Shown piece after piece: positions 15,698-24,779 of a DNA stretch of 64,000 nt. Position 1 is the first letter of the stretch. Every line of letters starts with the position of its first letter. The DNA lies in contig CAKZQC010000047.1 in assembly GCA_937139495.1 (NCBI GenBank), positions 1 through 64,000 of the forward strand, in the 5' to 3' direction. The notes below the pieces were generated by a model. That model was given only the letters and a program-made list of their open reading frames with translations, had not been told where the DNA came from and did not search any database. This DNA comes from an uncultured Saprospiraceae bacterium (GTDB lineage: Bacteria > Bacteroidota > Bacteroidia > Chitinophagales > Saprospiraceae). The translations under genes were made by a program, and so were the position numbers.

Positions 15698-17290
15698 TTA
15701 GTGTGTCAATGGAGAAACAGATTCTCTTTTGAGCGTGAGCACTTTGCCTGCTAGCGATTTATTAATAACTTTATCTTCAATGACAATCTTGCCATTCACC
15801 CAAAGGTATTCGACTCCATCAGAGAGTTTTTTGGGTTCCAAATACGTCGCATTTGTTTTGAGCGATTTAGGATTGATTAGTACTAAGTCGGCATAGTAGC
15901 CATCTTTGATTTGTCCTCTCCCTTCTAGCCCAAAGAATGTAGCGGGCAATGCTGTGATTTTGTAAACAGCTTCTTGCCAAGTCAATTTTTTGTTTTTGAC
16001 TACATAATTTTCCAAGAAGGACGTAAATGCACCATACGAACGTGGATGTGGCTCTTCCGAAATATTGCTCTCCATATTGACTGGATAACTCCACGAATCG
16101 GTACAAACCATCGCTCGTTTCCAAAGTATTGCTTTGTCCACATCTGCTTGACTAATACTGTGGTAAGCTATCCAAGTACCAATATTTTTTGACAGCACTT
16201 CCGCCATTGTTTCCGCTGCTGTCCAGCCATTTTCGATTTGAATTTCCTTCATCGTCTTACCAAAAAATGCCTTTATTTCTTCTGAAATGACTAGCATTTT
16301 GCCCAAGTCGTATTTATTCTGCTCGATGTATTTTTCTACGTTTTGCAATGCTTGTTTATCAAATAGTGCGGTAGTATTTATTATTTCATCATCGCAATAA
16401 CCTTTAGGGACAAACCCTCTTAGCTGATTGGTCATAGCCGTATATGGATAGACATCAATAGCGACAGGAATATTTGGATTATCTTCATTGAACTGCTCCA
16501 GCATATTGAGCACTTTACCTATTTTTCCCCAGTTTTTCTCTTCTGCTATCTTGAAGTGACTCAACAATGCTTTTACTTTAGCCGTTTTACTGACTAGCAA
16601 TGCCTCTTCGACCGCTTCTTCGACATCATTTTTTTCGTTGCGAATATGAGCGGCATAAACGCCCCCTTTTGCCGCTACTATTTTGGCTAACTCAACCACT
16701 TCTTGTATATCAGCAAAACACCCAGGAGGCTCTACCAATGCAGTAGAAAGTCCTAAAGCACCTTCCTGCATAGAAAATTTGAGAGATTGTTTCATTGATA
16801 CTAATTGGGCTGCTTTCAGGTTGCCCCAATCAGTCATATTACCAATCCGCAACGTATTGTGCCCAATAAGTGTTGCAATATTAAATTGCAGTTTATTCTC
16901 TATTTTTTCAAAATATTCTTCTAAACTTCTCCAACTAAATGGGAAACCAACTTCATTAGATAAACTCTTCATCGAATCTACCAAATGTTCCCCTACGGGG
17001 GCAGGCGATACGCCACAATTTCCAAATACTTCGGTCGTAATACCTTGGTGCAACTTGTGATTGACTGCATCCGCAAAGAAGTATCCAAACCCAGTAGAAG
17101 CGTGTGGATCAATAAATCCTGGGGTTAACAAATAGCCCTCAGCATCTATTATTTTTTTTGCCTTAGGATCAACCTCTTCTGTGGGGCTAATTAATTTTAT
17201 CTTATTATCTAAGATAGCAACATCTACCTGCTTTGGAGACTCATTTAAGCCCGTATAAACGGTTGCATTTTTAATAATGTAATCGTACAT
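15698..17290 (-). CDS. N-acyl-D-amino-acid deacylase-like amidohydrolase with altered metal site
   Basis: A 530-residue protein of the D-aminoacylase/dihydroorotase-like amidohydrolase family, which hydrolyses N-acyl-D-amino acids. I start at the ATG at 17290 rather than the TTG one codon upstream. Visible family motifs are the metal-binding GNCGVSP with Cys92, AAHIRNE, LLSHFKIAE and CTDSWSYP. The usual FIDxHxH metal motif reads FIDPHAS, so the second His is Ser65. D-aminoacylases use mainly a Cys/His beta-metal site, so activity may persist. No signal peptide is seen. It is monocistronic, and the substrate is uncertain. Confidence 0.8.
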   Translation of the reverse strand: MYDYIIKNATVYTGLNESPKQVDVAILDNKIKLISPTEEVDPKAKKIIDAEGYLLTPGFIDPHASTGFGYFFADAVNHKLHQGITTEVFGNCGVSPAPVGEHLVDSMKSLSNEVGFPFSWRSLEEYFEKIENKLQFNIATLIGHNTLRIGNMTDWGNLKAAQLVSMKQSLKFSMQEGALGLSTALVEPPGCFADIQEVVELAKIVAAKGGVYAAHIRNEKNDVEEAVEEALLVSKTAKVKALLSHFKIAEEKNWGKIGKVLNMLEQFNEDNPNIPVAIDVYPYTAMTNQLRGFVPKGYCDDEIINTTALFDKQALQNVEKYIEQNKYDLGKMLVISEEIKAFFGKTMKEIQIENGWTAAETMAEVLSKNIGTWIAYHSISQADVDKAILWKRAMVCTDSWSYPVNMESNISEEPHPRSYGAFTSFLENYVVKNKKLTWQEAVYKITALPATFFGLEGRGQIKDGYYADLVLINPKSLKTNATYLEPKKLSDGVEYLWVNGKIVIEDKVINKSLAGKVLTLKRESVSPLTH

Positions 17291-17458
17291 CAATTTATTG
17301 TTTTTTTTTGAAATTTGGTACCTATGATTAGGTTTTTTGTTTTTTTTATTGAGCTACAAAACTAATTAAATTATACTAAAAGTACCGCTAATGATAGACA
17401 AAAACTATTTCTTTCCGACAATCATTAGCGTTTATTAAAAATCCGCTGACTAGTGTCT

Positions 17459-18328
17459 CTAATTCTCGACAAACTCCAAGATAGCTTGGCTGTAATAATC
17501 AAATCCCAATACTGGCGGAACGGTGCTATGCTCTGCTCCTGCTACTCTCAAAACCGTTAGTTGACTGCCTGAATAATTCTTAATAACGGCTTCTCCATGA
17601 TGAATACCAACAAAATCGTCGTTGACACCATGCAGCCACAAAAACGGTTGTTTTACTTTTTTGATTTCTTCGGCATTATCAATTTTCAAATTATTGAAAA
17701 AAGAAGCAGGCATCGACAATTTGCCAATGTCTTGGGTTAGAAAATCTCCAGAAGCAAAAGGAGCTTCCAATACTAATTTACTTGGGGTCAATGTTCTGGG
17801 ATTGGCGGTAAGTTCTGTTGCTGGAGCGGTACCCATACTAAAGCCATAGATAATCAACCGATCGCTGGTCAGTCCTTTTGATTCGAGCCATTTCATACAA
17901 GCATCTACATCTTCGTAGAGTCCATCTTCTGTGGGTGTACCTGTCGATTTGCCATACCCTTGGTAGTCCAATGTCATGACACCATAGCGGTTTTTGTGTC
18001 CCAAATTAGCGAGCAATTTTGTTCTGGGCCAGTAAGCGTCCATGTGGGCAGCATTGCCATGGCAATACAAAATAACAGTATCGGTAGCAATACGATTTTG
18101 GTCGCCTACATAGACGGCATATATTTCTTCTCCACCCGATTCTAGTGTAAATAAATCGATTAGATTATCATCTATCGAATAACTATTGTCGAGTTTGAAT
18201 CGAGTATCTCCTTCGTACGCATCAAATTTGTATTCCTCTAGTTCGTCAGGATTGTACAAGAAGCTATCCAAGCGGCAAGAACTGGTCAATAAGCCAATCA
18301 TTGCGATACAAATAATTAAATATTTCAT
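17459..18328 (-). CDS. alpha/beta hydrolase lipoprotein
   Basis: A 289-residue protein with a type II signal peptide ending at a lipobox (LLTSSC, Cys18), so it is membrane-anchored. The alpha/beta hydrolase core shows VILYCHGNAAHMD (oxyanion), the nucleophile motif YGFSMGTAP, and Asp in GVNDDFVGIHH with a late His in AGAEHSTVP. This pattern is like BAAT/serine aminopeptidase-type or BEM46-like hydrolases. It starts 12 bases after the stop of the upstream lipoprotein gene, so the two form an operon. The substrate is unknown. Confidence 0.82.
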   Translation of the reverse strand: MKYLIICIAMIGLLTSSCRLDSFLYNPDELEEYKFDAYEGDTRFKLDNSYSIDDNLIDLFTLESGGEEIYAVYVGDQNRIATDTVILYCHGNAAHMDAYWPRTKLLANLGHKNRYGVMTLDYQGYGKSTGTPTEDGLYEDVDACMKWLESKGLTSDRLIIYGFSMGTAPATELTANPRTLTPSKLVLEAPFASGDFLTQDIGKLSMPASFFNNLKIDNAEEIKKVKQPFLWLHGVNDDFVGIHHGEAVIKNYSGSQLTVLRVAGAEHSTVPPVLGFDYYSQAILEFVEN

Positions 18329-18340
18329 TTCTGTTTATTT

Positions 18341-19012
18341 TTAAAACTTACGGAAAATGCTTAGATAAACACCAAAGGAACCTTTGCCACCTATGCCATT
18401 ATAAACTACTGGACTGCCGCCACTATTTTCGTTCACGCCCATGTATTTGGCTTCGAGCGTGTAGCGCATTTTTTTGTTTTCGAAGGTATGCCCCAACGCA
18501 AAAGCTGGCTGATAAATATTGGTCGGCAAGGTCGTATATACTTTGGGATAGAAATCGAACCAACTATTGACACTGACATAAAAATAATGCGGTTTGTCTT
18601 TCCAGTATTGCCAATAAAAATTGACATCTACTTGCGGATAAGCTCTAAAATTGCCATCAAAGCCATCGAGCATCATATTGACTACAGGAGCAACCGAAAT
18701 ACTCGGTATGTACGCTTTGCGCGAGCGATACAACTCCTTAACTACGCCCAAATCTAACTGTACCGTACCAAAGGCAATAGCCGTGGTATGAAAACCCGCA
18801 AAAGCCGTCAAGGTGCTGTCTATACCATATCCTGTAGTGATAGAACTAAAAGGAACGGGAATTTTAGCTCCTACAAAATCAATAAGAGGCCCTCCAAAAT
18901 CAACGCCTACAGCTACCTGCTTTTTTGCCAGCGGCTTGACGAATCGGGTCGTATTACAAGCCGTTAGCGAAAGCAATACATAAGCGATTGCTCCCCAAAA
19001 AATATACTTCAT
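18341..19012 (-). CDS. hypothetical outer-membrane-type lipoprotein
   Basis: The longest frame begins at 19081, but its first 23 residues are not signal-like. Starting at the ATG at 19012 gives a clean lipoprotein signal (MKYIFWGAIAYVLLSLTAC). The 223-residue product is rich in aromatic residues and Gly with alternating strands, as in small beta-barrels, and ends FGVYLSIFRKF with a terminal Phe. It is upstream of, and probably co-transcribed with, the hydrolase lipoprotein gene. No named family is recognised. Confidence 0.7.
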   Translation of the reverse strand: MKYIFWGAIAYVLLSLTACNTTRFVKPLAKKQVAVGVDFGGPLIDFVGAKIPVPFSSITTGYGIDSTLTAFAGFHTTAIAFGTVQLDLGVVKELYRSRKAYIPSISVAPVVNMMLDGFDGNFRAYPQVDVNFYWQYWKDKPHYFYVSVNSWFDFYPKVYTTLPTNIYQPAFALGHTFENKKMRYTLEAKYMGVNENSGGSPVVYNGIGGKGSFGVYLSIFRKF

Positions 19013-19263
19013 TTGTCTAAAATTATAGCTAGAAAATAAATGATTCCATCGGCGGTTTTTCGCCCTTACGAAGGTAAGCAATTTGAGACCTAATAAAAAA
19101 TATTGCTACACACATTATAGCAATTGCCCAAAAACGCCTAACTTGCTAGGCAAGTGAATATAAATAATGAAATCAAGTGTGCTTGGCTGCTAGCTTTTAG
19201 AGCGTGTCAAAGATTTTCAATAATCACTGCCATTTATTACAATAATAAAACAGAAAAATAAAA

Positions 19264-20469
19264 ATGGACGCATATATATATGATGCCTTACGTACCCCTA
19301 GAGGCAAGGGAAATAGAAAAGGAGCTTTGGTAGGTTCGAGTGCTACGCAATTGGTTGTATCTGTGATGGACGCCCTACGAGAACGACATGATTTACCGAC
19401 TCAATTGGTCGAAGATATGATATTGGGCTGTGTCACGCAAGTGATGGATCAAGGTGCAAATGTAGGCAAAACTGCTGCACAACAATCTGGCTATGGCGAC
19501 CACTTGACCGCTGTAACGCTCAATCGTTTTTGTGGTTCTGGACTAGAAGCGGTCAATCAAGCTGCTGCTTATATCAAGGCTGGTTTCAATGATCTGATGC
19601 TCGCTGGAGGTGTAGAATCTATGTCGAGAGTTAAGATTGGTACCGATGGCGGTGCTATCGCTATGGATCCGATGGTGGCACTTGATGGACATTATGTACC
19701 GCAGGGTATTTCTGCCGATTTGATTGCGACCAAATATGGTTATTCTCGCCAAGATGCCGATGCTTTTGCCTTAGCTTCGCAGCAGCGTGCTGCCAAGGCT
19801 TGGGAAAACCGAGTATTTGACCGTTCTATTATTCCAAATAGAGATGTAAATGGCTTTTTGGTGCTGGATCATGACGAAAATGTTCGTCCACAAACAACCT
19901 TGGAAGGATTGGGCAAACTCCGTCCTGCTTTCGCACAAATGGGCGAATTGGGCGGTTTTGATGCCGTGGCGATTGATCGTTATCCTCAACTATCGCACAT
20001 CAATCACATTCACCATGCAGGCAATTCGTCGGCTATTGTAGATGGTGCGGCACTCGCATTGATTGGCAACAAAGCCGTAGGCGAACGCATGGGCATGAAA
20101 CCTCGCGCTCGTATTCGTACCGTGGCTACTTGTGGTACAGACCCAACGATTATGTTGGTCGGCCCTGCTCCTGCTTCTCGCAAAGCACTCAAAAAAGCAG
20201 GCATGGTCAAATCAGATATTGACCTCTACGAGGTCAACGAAGCTTTTGCTGCTGTCGCCTTACGATTCATGGACGACTTGGGTGTCGATCACAGTATTGT
20301 CAATGTCAATGGTGGTGCTATTGCTTTGGGTCACCCACTCGGTGCTACAGGTTGTATGCTTATCGGAACGGTACTAGACGAATTAGAAAGAAGAGATTTG
20401 CAAACTGGTTTAGTGACTCTTTGTATTGGTGGCGGAATGGGAATTGCTACTATTATTGAGCGATTGTAA
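19264..20469 (+). CDS. acetyl-CoA C-acyltransferase (thiolase)
   Basis: A 401-residue thiolase that cleaves 3-ketoacyl-CoA or condenses acyl-CoAs. The nucleophilic Cys is C90 in LNRFCGSGLEA. The remaining active-site blocks are HAGNSSAIVDGA, NVNGGAIALGHPLGATG and CIGGGMG. It resembles FadA-type degradative thiolases. It could serve as the thiolase of the phenylacetate pathway, which has none nearby in the paa cluster, but it lies 11 kb away and this is inference. The preceding 250-base gap has no other gene. Confidence 0.9.
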   Translation: MDAYIYDALRTPRGKGNRKGALVGSSATQLVVSVMDALRERHDLPTQLVEDMILGCVTQVMDQGANVGKTAAQQSGYGDHLTAVTLNRFCGSGLEAVNQAAAYIKAGFNDLMLAGGVESMSRVKIGTDGGAIAMDPMVALDGHYVPQGISADLIATKYGYSRQDADAFALASQQRAAKAWENRVFDRSIIPNRDVNGFLVLDHDENVRPQTTLEGLGKLRPAFAQMGELGGFDAVAIDRYPQLSHINHIHHAGNSSAIVDGAALALIGNKAVGERMGMKPRARIRTVATCGTDPTIMLVGPAPASRKALKKAGMVKSDIDLYEVNEAFAAVALRFMDDLGVDHSIVNVNGGAIALGHPLGATGCMLIGTVLDELERRDLQTGLVTLCIGGGMGIATIIERL

Positions 20470-20557
20470 TGCTAATTTTTGTATTGCAATCATAGAAGTT
20501 GTTACAACTCTATTCGTAATAACTTTTAATAGATTTTTCTTATAAAAAAACGATACG

Positions 20558-20968
20558 ATGACAGCTAAAAGAATCAGTACAGGAATTTTGGCAGGCACTG
20601 CCTATACGTTATTTGTATGGGCGGCAGCTTGGTTAGGGCTTTTTGAGTGGATACAAAAAGAGCATCTGCAAGATATTACGATCAATAGCCTATTGGCTCC
20701 ATTTTCTTGTTTGAGCATTTTTGTTTTTTTGGCGTTGTATGGTTTTCACAAAGGCAAGAAAGCGACCAAAAGACAAGCTTCCTTTAGTAAGAATGGCGTT
20801 ATTATTTTGGCGTTCTGTCTGGCTGCTACTTTGGTGCAGTTTCCGCTGTTGTACTTAGATGGTATCCACTGGTCGTGTATTTATGTTACGGAAATTGCTT
20901 TTTTTTTGTGTAGTTTTTTGGTCGCTCTGCTGACCAATGCTTTTTATTTATTTTTGTTTGGCAAATAG
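20558..20968 (+). CDS. hypothetical membrane protein, 136 aa
   Basis: Four hydrophobic segments (about residues 8-28, 45-62, 80-98 and 105-133) separated by a basic loop GFHKGKKATKRQ. The order of helices suggests a small four-helix integral membrane protein. It sits 88 bases after the thiolase and on the same strand, but no functional link is visible and no family is recognised. Confidence 0.6.
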   Translation: MTAKRISTGILAGTAYTLFVWAAAWLGLFEWIQKEHLQDITINSLLAPFSCLSIFVFLALYGFHKGKKATKRQASFSKNGVIILAFCLAATLVQFPLLYLDGIHWSCIYVTEIAFFLCSFLVALLTNAFYLFLFGK

Positions 20969-21041
20969 ATAAGCCAGTTCAAAAAATGATTTTTTCTATA
21001 CTAGACAAGTATAAACCCATCAAAACTAAATTCTTTTTGCC

Positions 21042-21500
21042 ATGAAAAAGCACCTCTTTTTATACAGTCTTTTGGTTTTATTTTTGGGAAGCTGCCAACC
21101 TACTACGGGACTCCAAAAAGCAACCGCTAGCAGCAGCAAAACTACTACATCAACACCGCCAGAAGTAAGCAATAGTATCACGCTAATAGCTACGCAACCC
21201 TGTGACCAAGAGGGCTATGATAGCCGTATGAAAATAGCCATCTATGAAAATGCGGTAGAAGTTGCCAATCAGATATTAGAAATCCCTTGTGGCATCGCTC
21301 GTGAGCTGACACAGGGAGAGTTCATGCAGTATGCGACCAACGAACGCCCCAATGGCTCTACCCTTCCGTCTGTCTATGAGTACTTGGAAGCCTCGAACCA
21401 AAACGATGCAGTATTCAAAGGTATTGTAGAAAATATCTATCAAACTATGCTGACCTTCAAAGGAATCAAAACGGAGATAGGTGGCAATGATAAAAAATAA
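21042..21500 (+). CDS. hypothetical lipoprotein, 152 aa
   Basis: A lipoprotein signal with lipobox VLFLGSC (Cys19) is followed by a Ser/Thr-rich spacer and a compact domain containing two Cys residues (QPCDQEGYD and IPCGIARE), which could form a disulfide. The end is charged. No known domain is recognised. The following exported-protein gene starts 35 bases later on the same strand. Confidence 0.6.
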   Translation: MKKHLFLYSLLVLFLGSCQPTTGLQKATASSSKTTTSTPPEVSNSITLIATQPCDQEGYDSRMKIAIYENAVEVANQILEIPCGIARELTQGEFMQYATNERPNGSTLPSVYEYLEASNQNDAVFKGIVENIYQTMLTFKGIKTEIGGNDKK

Positions 21501-21535
21501 ATACTCTTATTACCTCATATTTAAATTAATAAAAA

Positions 21536-23080
21536 ATGAAAATGTCTATGTTTATTTTCTGTTACTTATTCTTGATAAGTAGCAATTGTATGCTCCAAGC
21601 TCAAAGTGCGGATAAATTAAAAATAGAGCTGCCCGACGAGAGAAAAAATACAATTATGACAAAAGTAACTAATGTTACTAAACCTCATCGCGTACAACTG
21701 GTCAATGACCAAGGGACTTACTTTTTGGCACACTCCAGTCCTAATAAAATTTATCACTATTCCAATTCACTGAAATACAAAGCCTCACAGCGTCTAGTAA
21801 CTAATATTACTCAAGGTACTCTTGATTACGTTAACTTGGATAATTCTATTCATCGAATTAGCTATCGACAAAAAAAAGGTCTTTTAGAATTTTGTGCCCA
21901 GCAACTAGGCAACACTAGCTTAACACTTTCAAAAGAAAAAATAATACATACGCTGAATAAAAAACAAGCGATCAATGCTCTTGGTAGTTTTGTCAAAAAC
22001 TCTGATGATCAATCTAAAATGGTTTTAATAAATCAACATTTTAAAAAAGGCGATGGAAAAACGGAACGCCAAGTGGATATTAGCGTATACGACTCTAACT
22101 ACAAAAAATTATGGCATATCAGTAACGCCCCACTAATTTATACTAGCGTGCGATTTTTACCAGATTATACTATTACTCCCTCAATTAGTAATGATGGCAA
22201 AACGGTAGTGTTAAGTTATCAAGAAAAAGTTAAAGGAAAAGCTCTAGAAAAATTTACAGTAATCTTTACAGAAGAAAATCCTGCTGGTATCCCCTTGCCT
22301 ATAACTCCCCCTAATAATATGAAGGTAAATAGAGATTTGTCGCAACAAACTACTAAAATCAATGAAGGAATTAATACGATTACACACACAGCTATATTCG
22401 AACATAAAGAACAAATATTGCAGCTTAAAGAATTTGATGCTACTACGGGCAATGTTATACTAGACAAAACCATCATATTAGATCCAGATTTTTGTAGAAA
22501 AAATGCTGCAGGTAAAAAAATAAATGTTCCGACAAATGGTGTTGTTATTGGCAATGCTATTACAACTCCCTACCACATTATGTCTTCTCACAGGACTACA
22601 GATGGTGGATACTTGTACACTCTAGAACCATATGCTAACGCCCATTATTTCCCTACTACTACTAATCCCGCTACTGAAGACAAAATAACACAAAGAAATG
22701 TTTTCACCTCCACGACAGTATTGGTCTATCGTTTTGATAAAGAAGGAAACATTATGTGGAAAAAGAAACTGAACAAGACTTTTAATGGCTATAACACGAC
22801 TAATAATTATGCAGGACATACTTCTATGTTGGTAGGCGAAAATCTTTATGTTTTTTATTATGACCATGGTAAAGAAAATAATCCGCGTCAACACAATCGT
22901 ATTGGTAAAGGTAGATCTATGCTCGTCAAACTCAACAAACAAGGAGAAATACATGAAGAAAAGCTATTTGAAGATAGTACAAACGATGTTCATATTTCGC
23001 CAGAGTACTCTTACTTAACAGAAGACAACAAGCTTCATATATATAATAAATATGGTATTATAAAAATCTATTTCGAATAA
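21536..23080 (+). CDS. hypothetical exported protein, 514 aa
   Basis: A signal peptide (about residues 1-23, ending MLQAQ) is followed by a long beta-rich soluble region with recurrent hydrophobic/turn patterns such as TVVLSYQEK and GGYLYTLEP, suggestive of a propeller-like fold. No catalytic motif or T9SS sorting domain is seen. It is probably periplasmic or outer-membrane-associated. I do not recognise the family. Confidence 0.6.
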   Translation: MKMSMFIFCYLFLISSNCMLQAQSADKLKIELPDERKNTIMTKVTNVTKPHRVQLVNDQGTYFLAHSSPNKIYHYSNSLKYKASQRLVTNITQGTLDYVNLDNSIHRISYRQKKGLLEFCAQQLGNTSLTLSKEKIIHTLNKKQAINALGSFVKNSDDQSKMVLINQHFKKGDGKTERQVDISVYDSNYKKLWHISNAPLIYTSVRFLPDYTITPSISNDGKTVVLSYQEKVKGKALEKFTVIFTEENPAGIPLPITPPNNMKVNRDLSQQTTKINEGINTITHTAIFEHKEQILQLKEFDATTGNVILDKTIILDPDFCRKNAAGKKINVPTNGVVIGNAITTPYHIMSSHRTTDGGYLYTLEPYANAHYFPTTTNPATEDKITQRNVFTSTTVLVYRFDKEGNIMWKKKLNKTFNGYNTTNNYAGHTSMLVGENLYVFYYDHGKENNPRQHNRIGKGRSMLVKLNKQGEIHEEKLFEDSTNDVHISPEYSYLTEDNKLHIYNKYGIIKIYFE

Positions 23081-23108
23081 TAAATATAGCACAAACACTA
23101 AGAGCCGA

Positions 23109-23141
23109 GTATGGCTGCCACCTTAAAGGTGGCAGCCATAC
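23109..23141. repeat. perfect 16-bp-arm palindrome after the 21536 gene
   Basis: GTATGGCTGCCACCTT (23109-23124), one base, then its exact complement (23126-23141). No T-run follows, so it is not a standard terminator. It is GC-rich against its surroundings. Confidence 0.55.
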
Positions 23142-23232
23142 CACTTAGCCAAATGAAAATACTCATTTTTTGGTGCAAAAATAGCTGTCTCTCATTTTTG
23201 TACTGCACTCATATTTAAAAAAAACATCCACC

Positions 23233-23655
23233 ATGGGATTATTTAAAATAATATTTTATCTACTACTTCTATACACTCCACTACATACAACTGCTAATGT
23301 ATCTCCGTTAGTATCCATGGAATATAACTCCACTACAGTTAGTATCAAGAGTAAAGGTAAGTTCCGGTTTAGCTCAAAAAAAAATAAGTCACAGAAAAAG
23401 CCTACCAATAAAGCTCGAAAAAGGGGTATTATTTTAATAAGTATAGGTTGTATAGTTCTACTTGGAGGCATTATTTTCCTGTTAGCTTTTCCGCTTTCTT
23501 TTTATACTTTTCTTATAGTAGCGGGAATACTTTTTTGGATAATCTCTGCATTTCTAATCTATGGGTTTCGTGATTTGGATTTCCGAAATTCTCCTAATAA
23601 AAAGCCAACAAAACCTGAACAGCCTGTGCAAACAATTGAACGGGAGATTCCTTAG
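23233..23655 (+). CDS. hypothetical membrane protein, 140 aa
   Basis: An N-terminal hydrophobic signal or anchor (about residues 3-21), then a very basic Ser/Lys-rich stretch (FSSKKNKSQKKPTNKARKRG), then two membrane segments (about residues 75-97 and 99-117), and a Pro-rich tail. No family is recognised. It is the last plus-strand gene before the minus-strand toxin island. Confidence 0.55.
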   Translation: MGLFKIIFYLLLLYTPLHTTANVSPLVSMEYNSTTVSIKSKGKFRFSSKKNKSQKKPTNKARKRGIILISIGCIVLLGGIIFLLAFPLSFYTFLIVAGILFWIISAFLIYGFRDLDFRNSPNKKPTKPEQPVQTIEREIP

Positions 23656-23711
23656 AGCATGTCTAAAATTATAGTTTTTGATAATTTGTGTACCGACGTT
23701 AGTTGGTCGAA

Positions 23712-23803
23712 GATCCCGACTTTGTGTCGGGGATTCGTGATAGGATTTTTTTGTTAGATAAACCTCTTTTTTTGCTGGATAGCCAAGGCTATCCAGCAAA
23801 AAA
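23712..23803. other. two hairpins in the 23656-23951 gap
   Basis: The first hairpin, 23712-23732, pairs ATCCCGAC with GTCGGGGAT (one bulge). The second, 23768-23803, is a perfect 17-bp-arm palindrome, TTTTTTGCTGGATAGCC with its complement, and resembles a bidirectional terminator. Nothing else is recognisable in this 296-base gap apart from the hairpin at 23896. Confidence 0.55.
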
Positions 23804-23895
23804 CAGGTAAAATATAACAGGAAAAGACTTTTCAAACTACAAATTAGTACTTGGATTCTATAAGCTATCAAATTCTTATACACACAGACTTTACA

Positions 23896-23926
23896 CCTCC
23901 TAGCTATACTGTCTAACTAGGAGGTT
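23896..23926. terminator. hairpin trailing the second toxin/immunity cassette
   Basis: ACCTCCTAG and CTAGGAGGT arms around a 13-base loop, just downstream of the minus-strand immunity gene ending at 23952. A related hairpin trails the first cassette at about 25485-25522. Confidence 0.5.
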
Positions 23927-23951
23927 TTGACTTTTCCTATCTATTCATTTA

Positions 23952-24356
23952 TTAGATATAAAATGTATCTCTGCCTAGCCTTACCTTTATTTTATAACGC
24001 TCATCTACATAATTTTGTATATCCTTTTTGTCTTCCTCACTTAAGGAGGCTTGATAATCCACCACTCCATTTTCGTACACAAATATTCTATCCAAAATAG
24101 GGATACATTCAAAAAATTGCTTCGTCCTTGCAGCCGCCCTTTCTGTCACTATTAGTTGATCTGCATCATTAATGTCGTTACTTCTCATTCTATCTTGTAT
24201 CAATCCTTTTTGCCAACTTAGTATATTTGCTGTAACAAAGACTATATCGTCTTCATCCATTATCTCAGTTAGTTGATTTAAACGTTCATCTTTATTCATA
24301 TTTTTCCCTACTATTGGAGTTATTACCTCTATAGCCTCTTCTATTTCTTTTGTCAT
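23952..24356 (-). CDS. putative immunity protein of the second toxin cassette, 134 aa
   Basis: A small, acidic, soluble protein with no signal or membrane segment. It is a paralogue of the gene at 25550. From about residue 57 (RMRSNDINDA) to the end (VRLGRDTFYI) the two are almost identical, while residues 3-55 differ at many positions around a shared IMDEDDIV. It directly follows the zincin toxin-domain gene at 24378 (21-base gap), the usual place for a cognate immunity gene. The immunity role is inferred from position and pairing; no known immunity family is recognised. Confidence 0.6.
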   Translation of the reverse strand: MTKEIEEAIEVITPIVGKNMNKDERLNQLTEIMDEDDIVFVTANILSWQKGLIQDRMRSNDINDADQLIVTERAAARTKQFFECIPILDRIFVYENGVVDYQASLSEEDKKDIQNYVDERYKIKVRLGRDTFYI

Positions 24357-24377
24357 AACCTTTTAGTTTTTCTCTGA

Positions 24378-24779
24378 TTAATAATTTTCGTAGCTTTTTT
24401 CTACATGAATGTCAATACTCTTTTTACTACTGAACTGCAAGGGAACACCTGTTTCTTTACGAAAATCGTGTTCTCTTTCATACGCTTTCTTTTCTTCGTC
24501 CCAATAACTTCCTATCTTGTTTTTGATTTCAGCTTTGCTAAATCCCTTATCAACCCAGTCCAATTCATCCAAATAGTCTCGCACATGGCTTCCTTCATGT
24601 GTCACTGCTGCCAAAAATTCTTCTATATTCTCATAATAAGGCTCTAAATAATAAGTTTGATCTCGATAAGCAAAAGCGGGCATTTGTTCTGCTTTTGCAG
24701 TTGCTACTGCCTTACTACTTCCTTCTAGTTCGCTTATTTTAGCAATGTATTTTTCTCTACTCAGTATAGCAATAGACAT
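24378..24779 (-). CDS. orphan C-terminal zincin toxin domain, 133 aa
   Basis: Paralogue of the last 133 residues of the 838-aa protein at 25977. It carries the zinc-protease motif HEGSH at residues 61-65 and a downstream EEKKAYEREHDFRKETG block that could give the third ligand. Its ATG sits directly after a run of eight A bases (transcript sense) and overlaps the end of the preceding frame. With one more A it would be fused in frame to that frame, as in the full-length copy. It is either separately translated, joined by slippage, or a frameshift artefact. Differences from the paralogue cluster at residues 15-31 and 68-86. Confidence 0.65.
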   Translation of the reverse strand: MSIAILSREKYIAKISELEGSSKAVATAKAEQMPAFAYRDQTYYLEPYYENIEEFLAAVTHEGSHVRDYLDELDWVDKGFSKAEIKNKIGSYWDEEKKAYEREHDFRKETGVPLQFSSKKSIDIHVEKSYENY

